Shown here: positions 1 to 8,050 of the stretch, one piece after another
How the letters are laid out: every line of letters begins with the position of its first letter
How positions within the stretch are numbered: position 1 is the stretch's first letter
Assembly (NCBI RefSeq): GCF_003013405.1
Contig: NZ_PXZL01000036.1
Location: forward strand, 1-34,033
DNA length: 34,033 nucleotides
Source: Brevibacillus formosus
GTDB lineage: Bacteria; Bacillota; Bacilli; Brevibacillales; Brevibacillaceae
Direction of reading: 5' to 3'
Translations under genes and position numbers: made by a program
The notes under the pieces: model-generated
Told to the model about the DNA's origin: nothing
Seen by the model: only the letters and a program-made list of their open reading frames with translations
Database searches by the model: none

Positions 1-25
1 TTTTGAAGGAACAAACCTTCTATAT

Positions 26-102
26 GGAGCTGTGGTGAAGTTGGAGTTCACGCCGGTCTGTCACACCGGAGGTCGCGGGTTCGAGTCCCGTCAGCTCCGC
101 CA
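26..102 (+). tRNA. tRNA-Asp (GTC)
   Basis: The cloverleaf folds cleanly. The acceptor stem GGAGCTG pairs with CAGCTCC, the anticodon loop reads CTGTCAC (anticodon GTC), the T-arm carries GGTTCGAGTCC, and the CCA end is encoded. It is the first of four tRNA genes on this strand, so the window probably opens inside a larger tRNA cluster. Confidence 0.97.
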
Positions 103-133
103 TTCTTATTCAAGAGTGGTGAACAAAGTATAT

Positions 134-209
<76 letters not shown>

Positions 210-214
210 TGTAC

Positions 215-290
215 GAGCCATTAGCTCAGTTGGTAGAGCATCTGACTTTTAATCAGAGGGTCGAAGGTTCGAGTCCTTCATGGCTCACCA
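215..290 (+). tRNA. tRNA-Lys (TTT)
   Basis: The acceptor stem GAGCCAT pairs with ATGGCTC, the anticodon loop is CTTTTAA (TTT), the T-loop is GGTTCGAGTCC, and CCA is encoded. It starts only five bases after tRNA-Phe, which indicates co-transcription. Confidence 0.97.
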
Positions 291-331
291 GTTTCTCCAA
301 TCGGACAAAATATGAATAGTTGATAAGATAT

Positions 332-407
332 GCGGACGTAGCTCAATTGGTAGAGCGTCGCCTTGCCAAGGCGAAGGTCGAGGGTTCGAGACCCTTCGTC
401 CGCTCCA
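332..407 (+). tRNA. tRNA-Gly (GCC)
   Basis: The acceptor stem GCGGACG pairs with CGTCCGC, the anticodon loop contains GCC, the T-arm is GGGTTCGAGACCC, and CCA is encoded. It is the last tRNA of the cluster and is followed at once by a hairpin terminator. Confidence 0.97.
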
Positions 408-418
408 TTTTTGTTCGT

Positions 419-456
419 AAACACCACTTGCTATGGGCCAGTGGTGTTTCTTGCTT
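419..456 (+). terminator. Terminator of the tRNA cluster
   Basis: AAACACCACT (419-428) pairs perfectly with AGTGGTGTTT (440-449) across an 11-base loop, followed by the T-rich TTCTTGCTTT. It closes the Asp-Phe-Lys-Gly transcript. Confidence 0.8.
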
Positions 457-488
457 TATCCGCTGAACACTTTAAAAGACGAGTCAGC

Positions 489-517
489 TTGTAGGGTGCC
501 GATGCTTCTGGTACGAT
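489..517 (+). promoter_or_regulatory. Candidate sigma-A promoter for the TPR gene
   Basis: TTGTAG (489-494) and TACGAT (512-517) are separated by 17 bases and lie between the tRNA terminator and the TPR gene. The -35 matches the consensus at 3 of 6 positions and the -10 at 4 of 6, so this is a placement guess supported mainly by spacing and location. Confidence 0.35.
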
Positions 518-553
518 ACTTGGAGTGTAAGCTCCTACGATGTTGGAGGTTTT

Positions 554-2197
554 ATGAAACATAACAAAAGTATTTTGAAGAAAACGACCGTCGTTGACTT
601 TAAGCAAGATGCTGCTTTTTTTGTAGACCGGGGAATGCGTTGTTTGAATCGGTATGACTATGATAAAGCATTGCGTTCATTTCGCCGTGCAGTTGAAATG
701 GAGCCGAGTAATGCAGAATGCCACTGCCATTTGGCTAGTGCCTTAGCTGAAACCGGACAGTTTGAGGCCTCGAATGAAGTCCTCTATGAAGTGATAGAAA
801 AATGGGACCCATCTATGACAGAAGTGTATTTCTACATGGCGAACAACTATGCCAACTTAGAAGATTATCATATGGCAGAAGAAATGGCTGTTCGTTATTT
901 ACAAGAGGATAGTACCGGACCGTATCGGGAAGATGCCGAAGAGCTCCTCGACTATATTTACTTTGAGCTGGACATGCCACCGCGACACTTCCTCCCAAGT
1001 GAAAAAGAGGACGTATACAGCAAGCATGAACGGGCTCGTCGCAGTCTGGAAGAGGGACGTTTCCTGGAGGCACTGGATACCTTAAAAGAAATCGTCGAGG
1101 CCGATCCTGACTTTTTGCCGGCGTGGAACAATTTATCTCTCGCCTACTATTATGCTGGAGAATTCCAGAAGGCGATGGAGACAATCGAACAGACGCTGGA
1201 TAAGGAAGAAGGAAACCTGCATGCACTGTGCAATTTGGCGGTTTTGCTCTCCCATCACAATCAAACGGTAGAGCTGTTGAGCTTGATTGATATGCTGAAA
1301 AAGGTCGTTCCGTTCCATCCGGAAAATACCTATAAGCTCGCAACAACAATGGGAGTGCTCGGCCAGCATGACGAAGCGTATTTCCATTACCGGCGCATGC
1401 TGCGAAATGGACGGCCACATGAAGCGTGCACGTATCACTATGCTGCGATCTCAGCTTATTTGAGTGGGAAAAAGGATCAGGCACTGCGCTGGTGGCAAAA
1501 AGCCAAGCAGTTAGATCCAGAAGCAGGAATCGCAGATCAATACATTCAAATGGTAAAAAACGAACAAGAAGGGGAGACTATAAAACCGATCCCCTACCAA
1601 TACAATACGACCCAGCGTGATGTTTCTTGGGAAAAGGCGTCGTTCACGGGAGTGGAAGATTTTAAAACAGACCCGATGATCCGAGCATCCCTTCTCTGGG
1701 CATTACAGCATGGTCGTGATGAAGTGAAATTCGCGGTGCTGCAAACATTGTCTCTGATCGGAGACGATGAAGCTGAAACTGCGGTCCGTCAATTTTATTA
1801 CACGACGGATAACCAACAGCTGCAAAAGTTGGCTTTGCTGGCTTTGGCTGATATGGGTGCAGACATGCCGGAGGGAACTCCTGATGGATCGAATGGTTCA
1901 CCGACGACGGAAGATCAAAAGAACAGTATAGAAGAAGGCATAAGCCGTTATTTGCTCTCGCAGGGCAAGCAAAAGGCAGGAGAATGGTGCCTTGATGTAT
2001 GGAGCAAGCATCATGAATATGCCCAAAGTCAGGTACAAGTGCGAAAAGAAGTAGCGTGGGTAGCAGCATTAGAATATGTATACGGAACAGTAACGAACGA
2101 AAAGCAGTCACAAGCCCTTCTAGCTCAAAAATATGGCATCTCTGCCGCAACCTTGGCAAAGTGCGTCAAAGTTTTGTCGACACTTGATTTTAAATAG
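554..2197 (+). CDS. TPR-repeat protein (YvcD-like)
   Basis: The 547-residue soluble protein has no signal peptide. Degenerate 34-residue tetratricopeptide repeats run through its N-terminal ~340 residues: one TPR series at about residues 23-125 and another at about 155-330, with typical W/L/G/Y/A/F/A/P spacing such as PAWNNLSLAYYYAGEFQKA. A HEAT-like helical stretch follows near 370-430, then a polar linker and a C-terminal helical segment. TPR arrays mediate protein-protein contacts, and no catalytic motif is visible. The ATG follows a TGGAGGT ribosome site. It lies directly upstream of trxB with a 64-base gap, which is the position of yvcD in B. subtilis, so it is probably its orthologue. 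The biological role is unknown. Confidence 0.85.
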   Translation: MKHNKSILKKTTVVDFKQDAAFFVDRGMRCLNRYDYDKALRSFRRAVEMEPSNAECHCHLASALAETGQFEASNEVLYEVIEKWDPSMTEVYFYMANNYANLEDYHMAEEMAVRYLQEDSTGPYREDAEELLDYIYFELDMPPRHFLPSEKEDVYSKHERARRSLEEGRFLEALDTLKEIVEADPDFLPAWNNLSLAYYYAGEFQKAMETIEQTLDKEEGNLHALCNLAVLLSHHNQTVELLSLIDMLKKVVPFHPENTYKLATTMGVLGQHDEAYFHYRRMLRNGRPHEACTYHYAAISAYLSGKKDQALRWWQKAKQLDPEAGIADQYIQMVKNEQEGETIKPIPYQYNTTQRDVSWEKASFTGVEDFKTDPMIRASLLWALQHGRDEVKFAVLQTLSLIGDDEAETAVRQFYYTTDNQQLQKLALLALADMGADMPEGTPDGSNGSPTTEDQKNSIEEGISRYLLSQGKQKAGEWCLDVWSKHHEYAQSQVQVRKEVAWVAALEYVYGTVTNEKQSQALLAQKYGISAATLAKCVKVLSTLDFK

Positions 2198-2261
2198 ATT
2201 ATTACATTATAATTAATTTAAATAAGGAAACAGAACTGTGTGAGACGAGGAGGCAACAAGC

Positions 2262-3221
2262 ATGAGCGATCAAAAAATTTATGATGTTATTATCGCCGGA
2301 GCTGGCCCTGCTGGAATGACGGCTGCTGTATATACATCCCGTGCGAACATGAGCACATTGATGCTGGAGAGAGGAATCCCAGGCGGTCAAATGGCGAACA
2401 CGGAAGACATCGAGAACTACCCAGGCTTCACTTCCATTCTAGGCCCTGATCTCTCTACAAAAATGTTTGAGCATGCACAGCAATTCGGTGCGGAGTATGC
2501 ATACGGCGAGATCAAGGAAATCCGCGATGAAGAGCCGTACAAGCGCGTTATCACGGGTGACAAGGAATACCTGGCCAAATCTGTTATCGTGGCAACTGGT
2601 GCAGAGCATCGTTTGCTCGGTGTACAAGGCGAAAAAGAATTGTCCGGTCGTGGTGTTTCTTACTGCGCAGTATGCGACGGTGCATTTTTCCGCAATAAAG
2701 AGCTGGTGGTTGTTGGTGGAGGAGACTCCGCGGTAGAAGAGGCTGTGTTCCTTACTCGCTTCGCTTCCAAAGTGACAATCGTACACCGTCGTGATCAGTT
2801 CCGTGCACAGAAAATCCTGCAAAAACGCGCTTTCGATAACGAAAAAATCGAAGTGATTTGGGATACAGAACTAAAAGAGATCCGTGGTGAAGGCAAAGTA
2901 CAAGCGGTTCTCTTGCAAAACACTAAAACAGGTGAACAAAGAGAATACCCAGCAGATGGGGTGTTCATCTACGTAGGTATGGATCCATTGACTGCAAGCG
3001 TACGTCCACTGGGCATCACCAACGACGCAGGCTACGTACTGACAGACGAAAAAATGAACACCAAAGTAAAAGGTGTTTTTGCAGCAGGAGATGTACGCGA
3101 AAAAATGCTGCGTCAAGTCGTGACAGCTACTGGAGACGGTTCTATCGCTGCTCAATCTGCTCAGCATTATGTTGAAGAGCTAAATGAAAAGCTAAAGGAA
3201 CAAAATGTCACAATCTCTTAA
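2262..3221 (+). CDS. trxB: Thioredoxin-disulfide reductase TrxB
   Basis: This cytoplasmic flavoenzyme passes electrons from NADPH through FAD to thioredoxin. The 319-residue protein has the family's usual length. The FAD-binding GAGPAG is at residues 13-18, the redox-active CAVC pair at Cys135/Cys138, the NADPH site GGGDSA at 152-157, and the HRRDQFRA motif that contacts the NADPH phosphate at 175-182. A C-terminal FAD motif (GVFAAGDV) lies near residue 272. The ATG is preceded by GAGGAGG. The flanking TPR gene and the rapZ-yvcK-whiA-crh block match the B. subtilis neighbourhood. The Nudix gene yvcI, which I recall sitting between trxB and yvcJ in B. subtilis, is absent here and replaced by a terminator. 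Confidence 0.97.
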   Translation: MSDQKIYDVIIAGAGPAGMTAAVYTSRANMSTLMLERGIPGGQMANTEDIENYPGFTSILGPDLSTKMFEHAQQFGAEYAYGEIKEIRDEEPYKRVITGDKEYLAKSVIVATGAEHRLLGVQGEKELSGRGVSYCAVCDGAFFRNKELVVVGGGDSAVEEAVFLTRFASKVTIVHRRDQFRAQKILQKRAFDNEKIEVIWDTELKEIRGEGKVQAVLLQNTKTGEQREYPADGVFIYVGMDPLTASVRPLGITNDAGYVLTDEKMNTKVKGVFAAGDVREKMLRQVVTATGDGSIAAQSAQHYVEELNEKLKEQNVTIS

Positions 3222-3301
3222 CCTGCTTGTAACATGGGTGAAATAATTCAAGAGTAATCTATAGACAATGAATTGACCCCCTTATCTATATAAACAATTG
3301 T

Positions 3302-3336
3302 TGCGTGGCTGGCATTCAGTCACGCATCTTTTTTTC
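3302..3336 (+). terminator. Terminator after trxB
   Basis: TGCGTGGCTG pairs with CAGTCACGCA (10 bp with one G-U pair, 5-base loop) and is followed by TCTTTTTTTC. It separates trxB from the rapZ group, so rapZ needs its own promoter within 3337-3457. Confidence 0.88.
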
Positions 3337-3413
3337 TAAAATAGCTTGTACGCCTTGTAGAGGACGCCATTGGAAAAACAGGGGAAGCGGTTCAAAAAGG
3401 TGCGAATAGGGTC

Positions 3414-3435
3414 GACAATATGGTATGCTATTGTC
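3414..3435 (+). promoter_or_regulatory. Inverted repeat upstream of rapZ
   Basis: GACAATA (3414-3420) and TATTGTC (3429-3435) form a perfect 7-bp inverted repeat with an 8-base centre. It ends 22 bases before the rapZ start. It could be an operator or a short leader hairpin. A TATGCT -10-like element lies partly inside it (3424-3429). No regulator can be named. Confidence 0.4.
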
Positions 3436-3457
3436 AGAATCGTAGGAGGCGAGTTGC

Positions 3458-4339
3458 GTGACGGAATTGGGAAACGACAAGGCCATGAATCTCCTGATTA
3501 TTACCGGAATGTCAGGTGCGGGAAAGACAGTTGCTGTACAAAGCTTGGAGGACCTGGGCTTTTTTTGTGTAGACAACCTACCACCTGTACTGATTCCCAA
3601 ATTTGCTGAGTTGGTTAAACAGTCTGGTGGGAGTATTGAGCGAGTCGCATTGGTGATTGACTTGCGCGGGCGTGAGTTTTTTGAAAATCTAGCCGTAACC
3701 ATGGAAAGCCTCAATCAGATGAATGGATTATCGTACCACATCCTTTATCTGGATGCGAACGATCAGACATTGGTTTCTCGCTATAAGGAAACACGTCGCA
3801 GACATCCGCTTTCCCCGAACGGTTCGCCTTTGGAAGGAATTCACGCCGAGCGCCGTTTGTTGGAGGAAATGAAGGGCTGGGCGCATCAGATTATCGATAC
3901 GAGTCAAATGAAGCCAGTTCAGCTTCGAGAAAAAATCATCAACCAATACGGTCAACAAGGATCACCCCTTACGATTAATGTATTGTCGTTTGGTTTCAAA
4001 TACGGCGCACCGATAGACGCTGACTTGATGTTCGATGTCCGTTTTTTGCCTAACCCGCATTATGTGGAGGATTTGCGTCCGAAAACAGGATGTGATCCAG
4101 ACGTGGCAGAGTATGTGATGAAGCACAAGGACACAAAAGAATTCTTAGAAAAGCTTACAGACTTTTTGGGGTACACCCTGCCGCATTACCAACGGGAAGG
4201 AAAAAGTCAACTTGTGATAGGAATTGGATGCACCGGTGGCAAGCATCGCTCGGTGGCCATTGCAGAACATTTGGGAGAAACCTTTGGTAAAGATTTTTCT
4301 GTCCGTGTCAGTCATCGAGACATGGAAAAGAACAAATGA
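3458..4339 (+). CDS. rapZ: RNase adapter / nucleotide-binding protein RapZ (YvcJ)
   Basis: This 293-residue P-loop protein has the Walker A motif GMSGAGKT at residues 17-24 and the C-terminal family signature GCTGGKHRSV near residue 260. In E. coli RapZ delivers a small RNA to RNase E. In B. subtilis the orthologue YvcJ is a nucleotide-hydrolysing protein linked to competence. Which activity applies here is not shown by sequence. The start is GTG, eight bases after TAGGAGG, and no better ATG exists before the P-loop except Met10. It is the first gene of a rapZ-yvcK-whiA-crh run and probably shares a transcript with yvcK, since no terminator lies in the 78-base gap. Confidence 0.95.
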   Translation: MTELGNDKAMNLLIITGMSGAGKTVAVQSLEDLGFFCVDNLPPVLIPKFAELVKQSGGSIERVALVIDLRGREFFENLAVTMESLNQMNGLSYHILYLDANDQTLVSRYKETRRRHPLSPNGSPLEGIHAERRLLEEMKGWAHQIIDTSQMKPVQLREKIINQYGQQGSPLTINVLSFGFKYGAPIDADLMFDVRFLPNPHYVEDLRPKTGCDPDVAEYVMKHKDTKEFLEKLTDFLGYTLPHYQREGKSQLVIGIGCTGGKHRSVAIAEHLGETFGKDFSVRVSHRDMEKNK

Positions 4340-4417
4340 GCATAAGATGGCAGGAAAGACTGAAGCGTGCATAAAAAGCCACCTGTGGTATATGTATTAG
4401 AAATAATGAGGTGACAT

Positions 4418-5428
4418 ATGCCTACTAAGGGAGTCGGGAGGCTACAGTCAAGGCCAATACGGGTAGTTGTTATTGGCGGAGGAACGGGTCTGTCCGTCCT
4501 TCTACGCGGTTTGAAGCACGAGCCGGTGCATATCACAGCGATTGTGACGGTAGCAGACGATGGGGGAAGTTCTGGACGTTTGCGAGAAGAAATGGATATG
4601 CTTCCACCTGGTGACATTCGAAACGTCTTGACTGCTCTGGCCGATACAGAGCCGTTGATGGAAAAAGTCATGCAATATCGTTTTTCCACAGGCACGGGAT
4701 TAGCAGGGCATAATTTGGGAAATCTATTGCTTGCAGCGATGAATGAAATCACTGGAGATTTTGTCACCGCAGTCAAAACATTAAGCGGGGTTTTGGCAGT
4801 GCGTGGAGATGTATTGCCAGCTTCCACGCAATCGATTCGGTTGAAAGCGGAAATGACAGATGGATCTCTTGTAATCGGAGAATCCCAAATACCGTTGACT
4901 GGCAAAGAAATCAAGCGGGTTTTCCTAGATCCAGAGGATGCTGTTCCTCTTAGCGAAGCCCTGATGGCGATTGCCGAGGCGGATGCCATTTTGATTGGGC
5001 CTGGCAGCTTGTACACGAGCATCCTGCCCAATTTATTAGTACGCGGGTTATTTGAAGCGATTACACGCGCACAAGCCCCGAAAATCTACATTTGTAACGT
5101 CATGACACAGCCGGGGGAGACAGACGGTTTTTCTGCATCCAGGCACGTGAATGTCATGTATGAACATGTAGATAGACCATTTCTGGATACGATCATTGTC
5201 AATTCAGCTGAGCTGCCTACCCATGTATTGGAAAAATACGCGGAAAAAGGAGCAGCTCCTGTCCGATGTGACTCAAAGCGATTGCGCCAACTCGGTCTGC
5301 ACGTAGTGGCGAAGCCGTTAGTCACATTTGAGGACGGATACCTACGTCATGATGCACATGCTGTCAGCAAGCAGGTTGTGTCACTCGTCAAACGAAGACG
5401 GAAGGTGCTGAAGATAGAGAAGGAGTAG
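4418..5428 (+). CDS. yvcK: Gluconeogenesis factor YvcK (CofD-like)
   Basis: This 336-residue protein of the YvcK/CofD superfamily has the N-terminal nucleotide-binding loop VVIGGGTGLSVLLRGLK at about residues 16-32 and the family motif DDGGSSGRLR near residue 47. In B. subtilis YvcK binds UDP-sugars, is needed for growth on gluconeogenic carbon sources and influences cell-wall synthesis. Its stop overlaps the region upstream of whiA (TAGTG), so the two are translationally close. The ATG follows GAGGTGAC. It sits in the conserved order rapZ-yvcK-whiA. Confidence 0.95.
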   Translation: MPTKGVGRLQSRPIRVVVIGGGTGLSVLLRGLKHEPVHITAIVTVADDGGSSGRLREEMDMLPPGDIRNVLTALADTEPLMEKVMQYRFSTGTGLAGHNLGNLLLAAMNEITGDFVTAVKTLSGVLAVRGDVLPASTQSIRLKAEMTDGSLVIGESQIPLTGKEIKRVFLDPEDAVPLSEALMAIAEADAILIGPGSLYTSILPNLLVRGLFEAITRAQAPKIYICNVMTQPGETDGFSASRHVNVMYEHVDRPFLDTIIVNSAELPTHVLEKYAEKGAAPVRCDSKRLRQLGLHVVAKPLVTFEDGYLRHDAHAVSKQVVSLVKRRRKVLKIEKE

Positions 5429-5436
5429 TGAAGTCG

Positions 5437-6384
5437 ATGTCATTCGCCGCGCATACCAAAAAAGAACTTACCATGATGGAGGGTGCCGATTGCTGCAGCA
5501 AGGCAGAGCTCTCAGCCTTGATTCGGATGAATGGAAGTCTGCAGTTTGGAGCCGGACGACTGGTGCTGGATGTGACGACAGAGAACGCGGCGATTGCCCG
5601 ACGCATTTACACGTTAATCAAGAGGTTGTTTCAGATACACGCTGAATTGCTGGTTCGCAAAAAAATGCGTTTGAAAAAGAACAACGTCTACATTGTGCGT
5701 ATTCCGAATAAGGCTAATGAGATCTTGCAAGACTTGGGCATCATGGATCAAAGCCTGTCGTTTATCCCAGGAATAGCTCCTGAGATCGTGAAAAAGTCCT
5801 GTTGCCGCGCTGCTTATTTGCGGGGTGCTTTTTTGGCGGGGGGATCTGTGAATCATCCAGAGGCATCCAGCTATCATCTGGAGATTTTCACTTCCTATCA
5901 GGATTTTTGCGAAGCGTTGACCAAGATCGCCAATCGGTATAAACTAAATGCCAAATGCATCGAGCGGAAAAAAGGGTATGTTCTCTATATTAAAGAAGGC
6001 GAAAAGATTACAGAGTTTTTGAGCTTGATAGGGGCTCATCAGGCCCTTTTGTATTTCGAGGACGTCCGAATCGTAAAGGACATGCGTAACTCCGTAAACC
6101 GTTTACACAATTGTGAAATCGCCAACATAAACAAAACGGTGAATGCAGCCACCAGACAAATGGAAAATATCCAGCTCATCGATCAAGAGATGGGATTGGA
6201 GAATTTGCCAAAACGTCTGCGTGAGGTCGCGGAGCTTCGAGTGGCTCATCCTGACATCAATTTGAAAGAATTGGGCGAGATGGTGCCAAGCGGAGTAGTT
6301 AGCAAATCCGGCATTAACCACCGCTTGCGAAAAATTAACGAAATCGCTGACAAAATACGAGAAAAACAAAATATTTCGATGTAG
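5437..6384 (+). CDS. whiA: DNA-binding protein WhiA
   Basis: With the start at ATG 5437 the protein has 315 residues, close to the B. subtilis length. A GTG at 5428 is also in frame, but it lies only two bases after AGGAG, whereas 5437 has a normal 11-base gap and gives the family's usual MSFA..TKKELT beginning. The N-terminal two-thirds is the LAGLIDADG-like fold (AYLRGAFLAGGS near residue 130). The C-terminus carries a helix-turn-helix (LKELGEMV...SKSGINHRLRKI). WhiA controls sporulation septation in Streptomyces and affects division and chromosome segregation in B. subtilis. It follows yvcK directly and precedes crh. Confidence 0.95.
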   Translation: MSFAAHTKKELTMMEGADCCSKAELSALIRMNGSLQFGAGRLVLDVTTENAAIARRIYTLIKRLFQIHAELLVRKKMRLKKNNVYIVRIPNKANEILQDLGIMDQSLSFIPGIAPEIVKKSCCRAAYLRGAFLAGGSVNHPEASSYHLEIFTSYQDFCEALTKIANRYKLNAKCIERKKGYVLYIKEGEKITEFLSLIGAHQALLYFEDVRIVKDMRNSVNRLHNCEIANINKTVNAATRQMENIQLIDQEMGLENLPKRLREVAELRVAHPDINLKELGEMVPSGVVSKSGINHRLRKINEIADKIREKQNISM

Positions 6385-6433
6385 ATGCATGTTATACTAA
6401 AGGATAATAGTCTACAAGTAAGGAGGTCCATTC

Positions 6434-6691
6434 ATGGTTCAACAGCAGGTCGTGGTTCAGTTAAAGACCGGTTTGCAAGCTCGTCCAGCAGCCTTTTTCG
6501 TACAGGAAGCTAACCGTTTTGCATCGGAAGTATTCGTAGAAAAAGGCAACAAGAAGGTCAATGCGAAAAGCATCATGGGTATCATGAGCCTCGCAATCAG
6601 CTCTGGAACGGAAATTACCATTTTGGCAGAAGGGCCGGATGCCTCCCAGGCAGTCACCAGCCTTACGAAACTGGTAAGCAAAGAAGAATAG
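6434..6691 (+). CDS. crh: HPr-like catabolite regulator Crh
   Basis: The 85-residue protein of the HPr family has Gln at position 15 (GLQARPAA) where HPr has the PTS-phosphorylated His. The regulatory Ser46 site (NAKSIMG) is intact. That combination defines Crh, which HPr kinase phosphorylates on Ser46 so that it acts with CcpA in carbon catabolite repression but cannot carry phosphate in the PTS. TAAGGAGGT lies upstream of the ATG. Its place after whiA matches B. subtilis. It is followed by a strong terminator. Confidence 0.95.
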   Translation: MVQQQVVVQLKTGLQARPAAFFVQEANRFASEVFVEKGNKKVNAKSIMGIMSLAISSGTEITILAEGPDASQAVTSLTKLVSKEE

Positions 6692-6700
6692 AGTCACGAG

Positions 6701-6735
6701 AGACACTTTTCCCTTAAGGGAGGTGTCTTTTTTTG
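6701..6735 (+). terminator. Terminator after crh
   Basis: AGACACTTTTCCC and GGGAGGTGTCT pair around a TTAA loop with G-U pairs and a small bulge, followed by seven T residues. It ends the rapZ-crh transcript. Confidence 0.85.
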
Positions 6736-6818
6736 TTGGTCATCTTGATGAATATGTATCAATTCACTTCGGACAGGGCATTTCTAACCATGTATATTGC
6801 ATGAAGGAGGAATGAGAC

Positions 6819-7001
6819 ATGAGTGACCATGATAAGTGTTACGAAGGCCGCGATTGTTATGATATGGACATTGATCGGATGGTGAACGAGGGACTGGGGG
6901 GCGGAGTTGTTTCCGACCAAAACGGCCTAATTGAAGAAACGACTGTAGACACGATGACAGGGGCTACATCAGCCAAGCAAGCCCTTGACGATGACCAGTA
7001 G
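6819..7001 (+). CDS. Small acidic protein of unknown function
   Basis: The 60-residue gene has a strong GAAGGAGG site upstream of its ATG. The product is acidic, with Cys7 and Cys13 near the N-terminus and a glycine run (GLGGG) at about 26-30. It has no signal peptide or membrane segment. The next gene, 14 bases downstream, encodes an SspH-type spore protein, so the pair is probably one transcript and the product may be sporulation-related; that is inference from position only. I do not recognise the family with certainty. Confidence 0.75.
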   Translation: MSDHDKCYEGRDCYDMDIDRMVNEGLGGGVVSDQNGLIEETTVDTMTGATSAKQALDDDQ

Positions 7002-7015
7002 AGGGGGAGCCGCTC

Positions 7016-7201
7016 ATGAATGTAACGAGAGCACAAGCCATCATGAAATCCGACGACCATATCAAGGTAGAGTACGAAGGACAAGCTGTTTGGATCGATG
7101 CTGTAGACGAAAAAACCTCGACAGCACGTGTGCATGACGAAAAAAATCCAGCACATAGCCAGACTGTCTATGTCAGTCAGTTAATGGAAGTATCACAATG
7201 A
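7016..7201 (+). CDS. sspH: H-type small acid-soluble spore protein
   Basis: The 61-residue protein resembles B. subtilis SspH: it starts MNVTRAQ, has a central hydrophobic G.AVWID.VDE segment followed by TARVHD..NP, and a V..L.EV-type C-terminus. SspH-type proteins are minor components of the spore core made late in the forespore; their exact job is not known. The ATG follows GAGGGGGAG. I could not place a convincing sigma-G promoter in 6736-6818. It converges with clpP, and two hairpins lie between them. Confidence 0.88.
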   Translation: MNVTRAQAIMKSDDHIKVEYEGQAVWIDAVDEKTSTARVHDEKNPAHSQTVYVSQLMEVSQ

Positions 7202-7213
7202 TCCATCGAAAAA

Positions 7214-7254
7214 GCCGGGCAAACCAAGGACAAACCTCTTAGGGTTTGCTCGGC
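7214..7254 (-). terminator. Hairpin downstream of sspH and clpP
   Basis: GCCGGGCAAACC (7214-7225) pairs with GGTTTGCTCGGC (7243-7254), with one G-U pair, across a 17-base loop. On the minus strand it is followed by CTTTTTCG, so it can act as a second terminator for clpP. On the plus strand the downstream bases are A-rich. Confidence 0.6.
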
Positions 7255-7265
7255 ATACAAAAAAA

Positions 7266-7304
7266 CACTCGGCCGGTAGTTCAGGCACGAGTGCTTCTTT
7301 TTTT
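7266..7304. terminator. Bidirectional terminator between sspH and clpP
   Basis: CACTCG (7266-7271) pairs with CGAGTG (7288-7293). Plus-strand reading ends in CTTCTTTTTTT and minus-strand reading ends in TTTTTTTG. It can therefore end both the sspH transcript and the clpP transcript. Confidence 0.75.
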
Positions 7305-7316
7305 CCTACGTGTCTC

Positions 7317-7919
7317 TTATTTTTTCGAAGACGGTTCGGAAGTGATGACTTTGTCAATCAGTCCGTACTCTACTGCTTCAGCGGCAGAGAGGAAGTTGTC
7401 GCGATCGGTATCCTTTTGGATGCGCTCCAAAGGCTGTCCGGTGCGTTCAGCCAGGATGGTGTTCAGATGATCACGCATCTTCAAAATACGTTTTGCGGCA
7501 ATCTCAATGTCGCTCGCTTGTCCTTGGGCACCACCCAACGGTTGGTGGATCATGACTTCACTGTTTGGCAGAGCAAAGCGCTTGCCTTTTGCCCCAGCAG
7601 CCAGCAGGAATGCTCCCATGGAAGCAGCCATTCCGATACAAATGGTGGATACATCAGGCTTGATGAAGTGCATAGTATCGTAAATTGCCATACCAGCAGT
7701 AATAGAACCGCCTGGGCTGTTTATGTACAAGTGAATGTCTTTCTCCGGATCTTCCGCCTGAAGGAACAACAACTGTGCCACAACGATATTGGCTACGGTG
7801 TCGTTGATTGGGGTTCCCAGAAAGATGATGCGGTCTTTGAGCAGGCGGGAATAAATGTCGTAAGCACGTTCCCCGCGGTTTGTCTGTTCAATGACGGTTG
7901 GAATTAAATTCATATGCAT
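7317..7919 (-). CDS. clpP: ATP-dependent Clp protease proteolytic subunit
   Basis: This 200-residue serine protease subunit forms the tetradecameric chamber used by ClpX and ClpC. The catalytic triad is visible as Ser100 (GMAASMG), His125 (MIHQP) and Asp174 (TDRD), each shifted by two from B. subtilis numbering because of the extra N-terminal residues. The start at 7919 is eight bases after GAGGAGG; a second ATG two codons in is too far from it. The gene stands alone. It is preceded by a promoter overlapped by a CtsR operator, so heat and protein stress should induce it. In B. subtilis ClpP also degrades regulators of sporulation and competence. Confidence 0.98.
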   Translation of the reverse strand: MHMNLIPTVIEQTNRGERAYDIYSRLLKDRIIFLGTPINDTVANIVVAQLLFLQAEDPEKDIHLYINSPGGSITAGMAIYDTMHFIKPDVSTICIGMAASMGAFLLAAGAKGKRFALPNSEVMIHQPLGGAQGQASDIEIAAKRILKMRDHLNTILAERTGQPLERIQKDTDRDNFLSAAEAVEYGLIDKVITSEPSSKK

Positions 7920-7947
7920 CTAGTCTTCCTCCTCTCTTTGTAACAAT

Positions 7948-7977
7948 ATCATACACAAAAGGTCAATGAAGGTCAAA
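7948..7977 (-). promoter_or_regulatory. clpP promoter with overlapping CtsR operator
   Basis: On the minus strand, TTGACC (7971-7976) and TATGAT (7948-7953) are 17 bases apart. The plus strand across the -35 region reads GGTCAAT-GAA-GGTCAAA (7961-7977). This matches the CtsR heptad direct repeat RGTCAAA-NAN-RGTCAAA at 13 of 14 positions. CtsR bound here would block the promoter until heat stress inactivates it. No ctsR gene is in this window. Confidence 0.88.
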
Positions 7978-8050
7978 CACATAAGTGCGCTCCCTCACTA
8001 CCATGTTTGCCAATTTCCCTCTGTCTAAACCTACTCGAAAAAGAAAACAT

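Noticed and set aside
6736..6818. Sigma-G promoter for the small acidic protein and sspH
   Set aside because: GAATA (6750-6754) and CATTTCTA (6779-6786) are too far apart, and the -10 has an extra base compared with the consensus.
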